Notes under the pieces: generated by a model
Told to the model about the DNA's origin: nothing
Database searches by the model: none
What the model saw: the letters and a program-made list of their open reading frames with translations, nothing else
Position numbers and translations under genes: made by a program
Shown: positions 9,592 through 17,489 of the stretch, piece after piece
How positions within the stretch are numbered: position 1 is the first letter of the stretch
Layout of the letters: each line of letters begins with the position of its first letter
DNA from: Bacillota bacterium
Lineage (GTDB): Bacteria; Bacillota; Clostridia; Lachnospirales; Lachnospiraceae
DNA: 64,000 nucleotides
Assembly (NCBI GenBank): GCA_023386815.1
Contig: JAEWIZ010000002.1
Span: 124,001 to 188,000, forward strand
Direction of reading: 5' to 3'

Positions 9592-10695
9592 TTAGTAGCT
9601 TGTGAAAATATCATTGAATTTTTCTAACCATTCTTCTTTCTTCTCAACTACCAATTTCTCATCATCATAAATAAGATTCATGTCTTCTTTCGGTAACAGA
9701 TAGCTTGGTGCAGGAACATCAGTTCTTACCGATCTGCGATTTAACTGCTCAACAATAATTGTCTGAGCATCTTTTCCTGTAATAAAGTCAATGAAGAGCT
9801 TAGCATTGTCCATATTCTTTGCATTCTTGATGATATATACACCATCCGGTTTAGAGATAACGCCCTCTTCCATGTATACAACCTTAACCGGCGCACCGTC
9901 TGCTACATACTTTGCAGCGCCTTCTTCGAAGGTAAGACCTACCACGTATTCACCATCAGCTACACCTTTATATACGGCAGAAGAACCGCTTAATAACTTA
10001 CCGTCAAGGTTCTCGCAGAGTTTGTTGACATAATCCCATCCACCATCCGGATTACCGTTACCCATTGCATAAAGCATATTAATCAAATGCTCATAAGAGG
10101 AAGATGATTTGGAAGGATCACAATGAGCAATCTTGCCTTTTAATTCTGGATTCAACAGATCTTCATATCCATTTACTTCGATATCACCGATTAAATCTGT
10201 GTTCACCATAATAACACTAGGAATGTCAGTGAATCTAGTTAGGGAGCCCTCCACATTCTTCATACCTTCTTGAACAAACTCCTCGTTCACTGACTGATAG
10301 CTCTCAAACAGATTCATCTGTGGCTTCATAGTTGAAAGAGATCCACCCCAGAAAATATCACCCAGAGGATTTTCCTGCTCAGATTCTACTCTCTTTAGAA
10401 GCTCACCGGTTCCAGCAGCAATTACTTCAACCTTAATTCCAGTCTGTGACTCAAACTCGCTAACCAAAGGATTAATAAACTCCAAAGGATGAGGGCAGTA
10501 AACAACTAAATCACCGCTTGCCTCAGCTTCTTGGGTAGTATCTGCTGCTTTCGTTGGCTCTGTAGCAGCTTCATTCTTGGTTTCATCTTCCGTTTTACTA
10601 CCTTCGGAATTCGTTGTCACCTTTTCCGTTTTACCACATGCTGCCATGGATAAAACCATACATAACATTAAACAAATTGCTATCACTTTTTTCAT
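9592..10695 (-). CDS. Periplasmic-type (lipoprotein) binding protein of the Fbp/Afu-like importer
   Basis: This 367-residue extracellular lipoprotein starts with a type II signal peptide; the lipobox LSMAAC puts the lipidated Cys at residue 20. A 30-residue acidic/Thr-rich linker follows, then a bacterial extracellular solute-binding domain (VVYCPHPLEFINPLV...) of the class that holds FbpA, AfuA and phosphonate binders. The adjacent Tyr pair typical of many ferric-ion FbpA proteins is not evident near the expected place, so an iron substrate is not demonstrated. It is the first gene of the transporter operon, with AAGGGGATTACAAGT before the ATG. The binding-protein call is firm; the substrate is open between Fe(III), sugar phosphate and phosphonate. 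Confidence 0.9.
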   Translation of the reverse strand: MKKVIAICLMLCMVLSMAACGKTEKVTTNSEGSKTEDETKNEAATEPTKAADTTQEAEASGDLVVYCPHPLEFINPLVSEFESQTGIKVEVIAAGTGELLKRVESEQENPLGDIFWGGSLSTMKPQMNLFESYQSVNEEFVQEGMKNVEGSLTRFTDIPSVIMVNTDLIGDIEVNGYEDLLNPELKGKIAHCDPSKSSSSYEHLINMLYAMGNGNPDGGWDYVNKLCENLDGKLLSGSSAVYKGVADGEYVVGLTFEEGAAKYVADGAPVKVVYMEEGVISKPDGVYIIKNAKNMDNAKLFIDFITGKDAQTIIVEQLNRRSVRTDVPAPSYLLPKEDMNLIYDDEKLVVEKKEEWLEKFNDIFTSY

Positions 10696-11022
10696 ACTTG
10701 TAATCCCCTTTTCTATATTTTGTTTGTAGGTTCATTTTAGCTTATTACCCCGGATGTAGAAACCTATTTTTCAGCTAAAATGTCTTAAAAAATGAACTAA
10801 ATGAAAATTATTTGTACACTTTATATAACTCGACTTAAAGTTCATTTAATGAATACGTATATTTTATAGGCTACGATCAAAAGAAAACAAGTAAATAATT
10901 CATAATACCCTTAATATATTTGAATGTATACAAAAGTCCGGTCAGGTTTCTACTTCTAAAAACCTAATCGGACTTTTATCCGTTATTTTAACTTTCTCCC
11001 AAAGTGGTTCTCATAAATCAAA
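10696..11022. other. Intergenic region upstream of the importer operon
   Basis: No gene is seen. It holds the terminator described at 10932-10977 and several scattered TTCATT/AATGAA motifs (around 10730-10855), including GTTCATTTAATGAA near 10842. Repeated short motifs here could be sites for the AraC-type response regulator, but no clear sigma-A promoter stands out. Confidence 0.4.
10932..10977. terminator. Intrinsic terminator downstream of glycosyltransferase gene
   Basis: The outer arms AAAAGTCCG and CGGACTTTT (10932-10940, 10969-10977) and the inner arms AGGTTT/AAACCT form a long imperfect hairpin whose arms end in A/T runs. It lies after the minus-strand glycosyltransferase gene and before the importer operon. 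Confidence 0.75.
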
Positions 11023-12330
11023 TTATTTCCCGATTTGCAACAGTTTTTTCAACTGATTTTCATAGACCCACTCAGTGCTGTATCTATTTCGCACCTTCAT
11101 CTTCGCGCTCACTACATGATTATGAACCATCTCATTTATAATCTTCTTTCCGTGTTCCTCATAATAGGCCTCTTCGCTGGGATGATAGCTTTCCTGAGTT
11201 GCAAAGCCAAAATTTCTTGCATCCCATCTCATGAAATAAGCCTCCAGATTCTTTCCCAGTTCCTCTAATGCAGGCACAGCTTCATTAAGCACCAAAAAGT
11301 TACCTCTACTTGCTGCTTCTAAAACCGTCAAGCCGAAGGATTCTGAATAGGATGGACAAACGAATAAGTTTGACAGGGTGAATAAATCTAATATTGCTTC
11401 GCGGGGCATACCATTTGGATAACCCCAATCACTGGTAAAGACCATATCATCGAGGTCTAGGCCTGCCTTGATTCCATTTTCCCTTATCATGCGCTTATAT
11501 TCCTCTTCCGAGATATCCATGGACGGAAATTCGCAAAAGACAACCTTTACCTTAAATATACTGACATTCTTTAGAGCACCTGCCAGCATAGCAACCTTTT
11601 CAAATCTTTTGCCGGTGGTAAACCTGGCTGGATATACAATAAGAATATCAGAGCTAATCAGATCAACTTTATTATTTAACTCTATCACTTCAGCACAAAT
11701 ATTTTCGAGGATATTAAGCGTATTACCAAGAACATGACATTGCTCTATTGGTACTCTGTACTGCCTGGATAAAGCTTTTAGCCCGCACTGGGTGGGATAG
11801 ACGTAAATCGTATTAGGCATTGGGGAATAACGTGCAGAATGCGGCCAATCCACCTGAAGGCCTACCTGGCTTTCATCCGGAAGGGAATGAGTCATTGCAA
11901 TAAAACGCAAATTCGGAAGACGTTCTGCAGCATATCTGACCGCAACATTATGCACCAAATGCCAGCCCTGAAATAATATATCATGGAGCATACATACATC
12001 CAGCCCCTCTAATTTATTTACTAAATCCCTTCCAATGGTCTCGGCTTCCTCCAAAAAGGTGTCATGTATGGGAACCTGGGGTGAGCTATAATCTCTCCAA
12101 TGAATCAGTTCCCCCTTAAAACGGTTACAGACTTTTACCCATTCTATCCTTGGATCAAGAAAAACGCCTCTTCTTTCTTCATAATTCAGGTCTTCACTGA
12201 CCAATAAACGAACCTCAATTCCAGCATCCAAAAGCATTTTAATATGATCAGCCACGACATTTACCAGGGAATAAACCGTAGCTAATCCATTAAACATTGT
12301 CAAAATTCCTACCTTCAAATCAAAACCCAC
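11023..12330 (-). CDS. GT4-type (GT-B fold) glycosyltransferase
   Basis: The 435-residue protein has the two-Rossmann GT-B architecture. The C-terminal half carries the donor-binding signature FVCPSYSESFGLTVLEA, with the Glu-x7-Glu pattern, about 310-330. Its N-terminal half begins VGILTMFNGLATV, with an acceptor-domain layout. It stands alone, away from the exopolysaccharide locus, with its own terminator, so acceptor and product cannot be told. The start is uncertain: GTG at 12330 or a TTG five codons later, and neither has a strong ribosome binding site. Confidence 0.85.
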   Translation of the reverse strand: MGFDLKVGILTMFNGLATVYSLVNVVADHIKMLLDAGIEVRLLVSEDLNYEERRGVFLDPRIEWVKVCNRFKGELIHWRDYSSPQVPIHDTFLEEAETIGRDLVNKLEGLDVCMLHDILFQGWHLVHNVAVRYAAERLPNLRFIAMTHSLPDESQVGLQVDWPHSARYSPMPNTIYVYPTQCGLKALSRQYRVPIEQCHVLGNTLNILENICAEVIELNNKVDLISSDILIVYPARFTTGKRFEKVAMLAGALKNVSIFKVKVVFCEFPSMDISEEEYKRMIRENGIKAGLDLDDMVFTSDWGYPNGMPREAILDLFTLSNLFVCPSYSESFGLTVLEAASRGNFLVLNEAVPALEELGKNLEAYFMRWDARNFGFATQESYHPSEEAYYEEHGKKIINEMVHNHVVSAKMKVRNRYSTEWVYENQLKKLLQIGK

Positions 12331-12673
12331 TTTCTCTTTCTTACTATAGCATATGCGAAAAACTTACCACTTAGAAAATTAATAAATGTAACATAACAAA
12401 AGAACATTACTAGTTATATCGATTAATGTCGCATCCTATCGTTTACTGCATAATATATAATAGGTCCCATGACTAAGATGCACGTAGCAAAAGCTACTCC
12501 ATCTATTATACTCATTAATTGCATCGTCTGTGTATAGAAGCCCATGAAACGATCTGCTTTGTGTGGATACAGAATTTTAAAATTGATCACAAGGATGGAT
12601 GCGTTATATGACGCTTCTTTTCAGCATATAAGAATGGGCAAAAGAGTTTCAATGATTATTGGAGGTAAATATT
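12331..12673. other. Intergenic region between divergent genes
   Basis: No convincing gene is seen; a 77-codon plus-strand reading frame here lacks a ribosome binding site and overlaps the real gene downstream. The region must hold the promoters of the two divergent genes. TTGATC then 16 bases then TATATG (about 12582-12609) is a weak plus-strand candidate. Confidence 0.35.
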
Positions 12674-14257
12674 ATGAATGCTTATACAAATACAAGAAGC
12701 CTACGGCAATGTGCAAGTTTAGCACAGGCATCCGAATACAACCTATTTATACTTACAAATGTAGAACAGAGAAATAGTGACATTGAGGGACGAGCAGCGG
12801 TTGGTGGAAACGCTCTCTTTTCCTCCCTTGGGATAGGCAGTAAGCTCTGCAATGCAACTACTCCCTGTCCACTTTATGGCACTGACCCTACCTTGGTAGT
12901 CGGTGGTAATTTAATTTGGGATAATGGTACTAATTTTAGTGGAAATACAATAATGACGCCATCCGGTAGCTACAATGTAACAGCTGTTTCTTATAACAAT
13001 GCAAACAGCGCTCTACAACCAATTAGAAGATCCGGTTTAAACGAAGATTTCGAATCAGCATTTGCTTATTTTCGCTGTGCTGCCAGACAGTGGGTGAATT
13101 TTACAAGTCTGCCAAATACCACTACCATTATTAATTGCTATGGTAATATTTTTATGATAGGTTTAAACCAAGACATCAATATCTTCCGAATCAATGCCAC
13201 CCAGGTAGCACCTACCAGTAATGTAATCGGCTCAGGTAATAATACTTTTGATTCCATCTCCAGCCTTACAATTATTGCTCCCGATAATTCAACGATATTA
13301 ATCAATGTAAATGGAGCAAATATTGACTTTGGTAATTATGCCATCACACGAAATACTATGGTTCCTGCTACCTTACCAATTCCATCCGCTGACCTCTGCA
13401 ACCAGCTAAGCCAAGGTATCACGCCCAGTGAGGCTCAGAAAAAGCAAATCTTTTGGAACTTCTACAATGCGGATACCATTGTGACCTCAAATTCAAGCTT
13501 CCAGGGAACCGTATTTGCTCCATATGCAACAATTTATACTCTGGGTGGAAATATCGAGGGAAGTGTCATTGCGGACGGTTTTCTTCCGTATGGTAGTGTA
13601 GCAAATCACACAGAGCTTCATAACTATTTGTTTGGTGGTTGTCTCCCCGTAGTAAATTGCCCAACCTATATCCCTACCACTTCATGTACCAGTTCTACTA
13701 CAACCGGGTGCACTTCTTCAAGTTCCACTACGACTGGATGTACGTCCTCTAGTACCTCAACAACAAGCTGTACCTACTCAAGTTCCACTACAACCAGCTG
13801 TCCTACCTCAAGTTCTACTACAACGAGTTGCCCTACCTCGAGTTCTACCACAACGAGTTGTCCTACCTCGAGTTCTACCACCTCCAGCTGTACTTGCTCG
13901 AGTTCCAGTTCAACTAGCACAAGCCACACTACCTCTAGTCATACTACATCAAGTTGTACCACCTCAAGTTATACTTCATCAAGCTCATCCAGTTCAAGTT
14001 ATACAACCTCAAGTTCAACAACTTGCAGTCATACTACTTGGAGTCATACTACCTGGAGTCATACTACCTGGAGTCATACTACTTGGAGCCATACTACTTG
14101 GACATTTACTACTCCTAACACCAGTAGTACTACAACGATGTGTCCACCACGTAATATTCAATATTGCCCGAGATGTGGCCGCAGAACCACAACCTGGAGA
14201 TTCAATGGCAGATCCCATCATTACTGCTTCTACTGCGGATATCATTATATGAAATAA
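12674..14257 (+). CDS. Choice-of-anchor A-type surface/spore-like protein with Ser/Thr/Cys repeats and C-terminal zinc ribbon
   Basis: The 527-residue protein starts at the ATG at 12674, eight bases after GGAGG (12661-12665). Residues about 35-315 match the 'choice-of-anchor A' (collagen-binding-like) beta-helical pattern: AAVGGNALF, LVVGGNLIW, FQGTVFAPYATI, GGNIEGSVIADGF. Residues about 320-490 are low complexity, built of Thr/Ser blocks with a Cys about every 10-12 residues (TTTSCPTSSS and variants), and then five SHTTW repeats. The last 31 residues form a zinc ribbon (CPRC...CFYC). No signal peptide is seen at the N-terminus, which is unusual for this family; secretion by another route or assembly on the spore surface is possible. 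Function is inferred only. Confidence 0.75.
   Translation: MNAYTNTRSLRQCASLAQASEYNLFILTNVEQRNSDIEGRAAVGGNALFSSLGIGSKLCNATTPCPLYGTDPTLVVGGNLIWDNGTNFSGNTIMTPSGSYNVTAVSYNNANSALQPIRRSGLNEDFESAFAYFRCAARQWVNFTSLPNTTTIINCYGNIFMIGLNQDINIFRINATQVAPTSNVIGSGNNTFDSISSLTIIAPDNSTILINVNGANIDFGNYAITRNTMVPATLPIPSADLCNQLSQGITPSEAQKKQIFWNFYNADTIVTSNSSFQGTVFAPYATIYTLGGNIEGSVIADGFLPYGSVANHTELHNYLFGGCLPVVNCPTYIPTTSCTSSTTTGCTSSSSTTTGCTSSSTSTTSCTYSSSTTTSCPTSSSTTTSCPTSSSTTTSCPTSSSTTSSCTCSSSSSTSTSHTTSSHTTSSCTTSSYTSSSSSSSSYTTSSSTTCSHTTWSHTTWSHTTWSHTTWSHTTWTFTTPNTSSTTTMCPPRNIQYCPRCGRRTTTWRFNGRSHHYCFYCGYHYMK
13680..14120 (+). repeat. In-gene tandem repeats (Thr/Ser/Cys and SHTTW units)
   Basis: These are degenerate DNA repeats of about 33 bases encoding TSCPTSSSTT-like units, followed by five near-identical 15-base copies encoding SHTTW (14030-14100). 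Both keep the reading frame. Such arrays change copy number easily by slippage. Confidence 0.85.
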
Positions 14258-14432
14258 TAGGTGTATTTCTTGAAATAAAATTAGTAGGCAGGTTTGCTGA
14301 TACAAGTAGATTGAAAAATAATATCATTTTATGAAATATAAAATATTCTAAAACCAACCACCATAATTGTAAATGACATAACAAAATAGGACTTTCTTTA
14401 TGGATATTTAACCAGATTCTAGTTATAAGTAA

Positions 14433-14512
14433 TAAGGAGCCGATGATATGAAGTGGATACCAAACGTTAGGGTCATCTAACATTTGGAGCTCAGATCTAA
14501 GTCGGCTCCTTA
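14433..14512. terminator. Branched inverted repeat between convergent genes
   Basis: An 11-bp outer stem (TAAGGAGCCGA with TCGGCTCCTTA) encloses a second hairpin, CCAAACGTTAG / CTAACATTTGG (14460-14470, 14477-14487). The element sits between the convergent surface-protein gene and amino-acid-binding-protein gene, so a bidirectional terminator is the simplest reading. It is larger and more structured than the other terminators in the window. Confidence 0.55.
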
Positions 14513-14521
14513 ATATATATA

Positions 14522-14577
14522 TTGTTATATTATTTTTTTTAAATTATTTTGTTATATTATTTTTTTAAACAATTTTT
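14522..14577. repeat. AT-rich direct repeat, period about 27 bases
   Basis: TTGTTATATTATTTTTTT followed by AAA occurs twice, the GTTATAT cores beginning at 14524 and 14551. The 14258-14585 gap otherwise holds only the branched inverted repeat. Confidence 0.6.
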
Positions 14578-14585
14578 CTATTTTA

Positions 14586-15398
14586 CTATTTAATTGTTGT
14601 AATATCAGCACCAAACCATTTTGTAGATATCTCAGCAATTGTGCCATCTGCCTTTAACTCCGTCAAAGCAGCTTCAACAGCTTTGCAGAGAGCCTCATCA
14701 CCTTTACGGAAACCGATTGCATATCTATCTTCCAGTAAAGTTTCATCCAAGACCTTATAGTCCTTACCAGCGCTTGTGATCATATAATCAGCAACAATAG
14801 AATCCATTAAAACCGCATCAGAATTACCAGTTTCAAGATCCATTAAAGCAGTTGCATAATCACCAAAGGGATTCACCTGGCCTAAAGAATCTTTAAAATC
14901 CTTATTTTCATCCGCATTTAAAGTTTCTTCTGCTGAAGAACCACTTTGAACAGCAAGTCTTTTACTTGCCATATCAGCCATGGAAGCAATTGGACTATTC
15001 TTTACTACAACCAACGAAATATTATTGGTCATATAGGACTCTGATAAAGTAAGATTTTCTTCACGGTCTGGAGTTACAGACAAACCATTCCAAATACAGT
15101 CAATATTCTTAGTGCTCAATTCCTGTTCCTTCGCATCCCATTCAATTGGCTGAAGCTCTAATTCAACGCCAAGCTTTTCGCAAACAGCGGCTGCTAGATC
15201 GATATCAAAACCGACAATATTATCATTATCATCGCGGAAGCCCATTGGTGGAAAGGAATCGTCCAACCCAAGGACAAAGGTGCCTTTATCGGTTATGTAC
15301 TTAAGGGAATTATCCCCTGAGCCATTTTCTTTTTGACAGCCAACAAGGCTCACCATCAGAATTGTGATCATAATGATGCTGATTAAACTTTTTTTCAT
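14586..15398 (-). CDS. Amino-acid ABC transporter binding lipoprotein (family 3), orphan
   Basis: This 270-residue extracellular lipoprotein has a signal peptide with lipobox LVGC (Cys21). The mature part is a type 3 solute-binding domain: the opening GTFVLGLDDSFPPMGF, then NIVGFDIDLAAAV, and the VQSGSSAEETL hinge region, as in polar amino-acid or cystine binders. No permease or ATPase gene is adjacent; the neighbouring lipid kinase gene is terminated before it. AGGAGG precedes the ATG. It either works with a transporter encoded elsewhere or marks a split operon. Confidence 0.92.
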   Translation of the reverse strand: MKKSLISIIMITILMVSLVGCQKENGSGDNSLKYITDKGTFVLGLDDSFPPMGFRDDNDNIVGFDIDLAAAVCEKLGVELELQPIEWDAKEQELSTKNIDCIWNGLSVTPDREENLTLSESYMTNNISLVVVKNSPIASMADMASKRLAVQSGSSAEETLNADENKDFKDSLGQVNPFGDYATALMDLETGNSDAVLMDSIVADYMITSAGKDYKVLDETLLEDRYAIGFRKGDEALCKAVEAALTELKADGTIAEISTKWFGADITTIK

Positions 15399-15503
15399 AA
15401 TATCCTCCTATTAGCAGTAATCATGAACTGCTTTATTTCGCTTTTCTTTATTAGCACTTTACCATACTACCACATCAATGTGAAAATGGCAAGAGGTTTT
15501 AGA

Positions 15504-15544
15504 TAAAAAAAGGACCGCTCTATGGAATATTTCCATTGGCGGTC
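15504..15544 (-). terminator. Intrinsic terminator of the lipid kinase gene
   Basis: On the minus strand, GACCGCC...ATGGAAATATTCCAT...GCGGTC forms a strong hairpin followed by seven T (complement of 15505-15511). It lies about 130 bases after the lipid kinase stop. Confidence 0.88.
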
Positions 15545-15675
15545 AAAACTTTTATCAGTTCTATCGTATAAAATATTTTCAGTCTATAATACTTAATAAA
15601 ATTCATACATAAATTATAAGTAATCCATTATTTACACACTTGAGTTTTTCCTTATAGAAATCATAATAAAACCCA

Positions 15676-16575
15676 CTAGTTACCATCGCTAAGGGAGTTG
15701 CTAATGATGTGAATCGCCTTATTACAGTTCTCTATCTCAACAAAGCTGTGAGAACCTCCATACTCACCATCAAGTGTCCATTCCATTTGATCCGAAGTAA
15801 TAGTAAGCTTTTTCGCTTGTATATAGTACATATACGTTGGATTAATCTTGTAACTTAACAAGGATGTAACGATTAACTGCAGATCATAGATATTCTTAGG
15901 CATCTTAACTAATAAAACCTCAAGAAGACCGTCATTTAAACTGGTCTTGTCATAGCTTGGGTTTTTAAAACCTCCAATGTATAAGGAGTTGGTTACTAAG
16001 CCAACGATAAACTTGTCCTCCAAAACATTACCGTCATACTCCAGCTTGACCTGCCTTTCCTTTAAATCGGATAGTTTCTTGATTCCTTCCAGGTAGTAGG
16101 AAAGATGACCAATGGCATTTTTGTTCTTCTGGGAAGTAGTATATGGAATATCTGTGAAAGCGCCGAAGGCTGCAACATAGATAAAGTAACGGTCGTTAAA
16201 TTTGCCGATATCCATGGAATAAGGTTTACCACTGACGATATTGTCTACTGCTGCCATGATGTTTCGGCTGATCTTAAAGCTGTGACCGACATCGTTCATG
16301 GAGCCAGCAGGTAGATAACCGATGGGAATTTGTTTACCTGATAACATTTGGCCTGAAACCACCTCATTTAAGGTGCCGTCACCGCCGGCACAGACTAACA
16401 GATCGTAGTCGGTCTGGTCATTTGTGAGGTAAGCAGTGGCATCACCTTTTTGCTGGGTCGGATGGATATGAACCTTGTAGCCATGCTTTACGAAGGTATC
16501 TATGATATCATATAATTTTGCCTTGATTTTGCCTCTTCCGGCCGTTGGATTAAAGATGAATAGGAGTTGTTTCAT
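15676..16575 (-). CDS. YegS/BmrU/DgkB-family lipid (diacylglycerol-type) kinase
   Basis: This 299-residue kinase of the diacylglycerol/sphingosine kinase fold phosphorylates a membrane lipid, most likely diacylglycerol, at the cytoplasmic face. The nucleotide-binding loop NPTAGRGK (9-16) and the catalytic-site motif GGDGTLNEV (64-72) are intact. The C-terminal beta-sandwich domain contains SLNDGLLEVLLV. GGAGGT lies eight bases before the ATG. Upstream in the same direction is only a decayed gene, so this is probably a single-gene unit with the terminator at 15504-15544. Confidence 0.9.
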   Translation of the reverse strand: MKQLLFIFNPTAGRGKIKAKLYDIIDTFVKHGYKVHIHPTQQKGDATAYLTNDQTDYDLLVCAGGDGTLNEVVSGQMLSGKQIPIGYLPAGSMNDVGHSFKISRNIMAAVDNIVSGKPYSMDIGKFNDRYFIYVAAFGAFTDIPYTTSQKNKNAIGHLSYYLEGIKKLSDLKERQVKLEYDGNVLEDKFIVGLVTNSLYIGGFKNPSYDKTSLNDGLLEVLLVKMPKNIYDLQLIVTSLLSYKINPTYMYYIQAKKLTITSDQMEWTLDGEYGGSHSFVEIENCNKAIHIISNSLSDGN

Positions 16576-16629
16576 GTGGGTACCTCCAGCGTATAATAAA
16601 TTGATAAATAATTAAGATCTATTTTATCC

Positions 16630-17118
16630 TTTCCTGTTGAAATCCGCAATATACTATTATCAGTTTTTATTATAATTACACAATCCATGGCCTTCGTCCG
16701 ATTCTTTCCATTTGTGTCTACATGATAGAACGTGGGTATGATCAGGAAGGAGCTGCCATTGGAATACATTGTTCCAAAGGTATTCAACTTGAATCTCACA
16801 AAGTAACCAATATTAAGAGCCCTCATATTTTTATAAAATGAATGGCTGCCGTTCAACTCTGAGGTGAACTGGTTGTAAAGACTATCTGTTGTTGGAACCC
16901 CGCCTAGCCCGGTCTGATTACTTTCTTTCCATTGGCTATTTGTTACGTATCAAAGATGCAATGCAAGTACAGGGGAGTATTTTTAACAATGTCAGACATA
17001 TCAGCATTGAGGGCATTCGTTATCCTATGTTCACCTACTTCTATGTGTGTTGTCCCATTTGTTGTAGTAGCTTTTCATCTTCAGTAAAAAGAATGGTTCC
17101 GCTTCCATTCCCAACAGC
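16630..17118 (-). pseudogene. Frameshifted remnant of an unrecognised (surface-like) protein gene
   Basis: Three consecutive minus-strand frames encode protein-like sequence that must be joined by frameshifts: one with GSGTILFTEDEKLLQQ (about 17118-17045), one with RITNALNADMSDIVKN ending at a stop near 16947, and one from about 16948 to 16640 containing WKESNQTGLGGVPTTDSLYN and GTMYSNGSSFLIIPTFYHVD. Together they read as one beta-rich, Asn/Thr-rich protein cut into at least three pieces with both ends missing. The last piece runs into the lipid kinase start as a 94-codon TTG frame, which I take as part of the remnant and not as a gene. I do not recognise the family. Confidence 0.55.
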
Positions 17119-17489
17119 TTAATAAAAGCAAAAAGTATTAGCACTGAATCTTGAATCGATGTTAAAAAAGTTAGCCTATACTTTTACCTATGTGAGTCAT
17201 TATTCAAATATGTAGAATGAAGTCTACGCATCCATAATGGGGGCTTTACGCTTTTTCAGTAAAATCAAAAAAAGTACAACATAATTCATTCTGATTTATT
17301 ATCCGTCAGATTGTTTTATCCTGTACCTTCTGCAATTATTAGTGAGATTGTTCATATCTTATTCTCATCAAAAAAGTGGTATTTACCAAGACACAGAATT
17401 ATTTACATTACCCATCTGCTGTCAGCGTTGTGAGAGTACAACTATGGAGCATTTATACAATTTTTGTCCCCACTCTTTACTTCGTTCCA
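17119..17489. other. Gene-free region after the exopolysaccharide locus
   Basis: No intact gene, RNA or strong terminator is seen between the remnant gene and the Wzz stop codon. A 62-codon plus-strand frame at 17342-17530 has no ribosome binding site and overlaps the Wzz gene. It is probably decayed DNA. Confidence 0.4.

Noticed and set aside
9592..10695. Firm assignment as an iron-binding protein
   Set aside because: The family contains iron, hexose-phosphate and phosphonate binders, and the Tyr pair of many FbpA proteins was not evident.
12544..12777. 77-codon plus-strand reading frame
   Set aside because: It overlaps the start of the surface-protein gene, which has a strong ribosome binding site, and shows no domain.
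13680..14120. Regular short repeats resembling a CRISPR or minisatellite array
   Set aside because: The repeats keep one long reading frame and encode Thr/Ser/Cys and SHTTW units; there are no unique spacers and no cas genes.
16572..16856. 94-codon frame coupled to the lipid kinase start
   Set aside because: Its TTG start is internal to a longer open stretch with protein-like sequence upstream in other frames; it is better explained as the last piece of a frameshifted gene.
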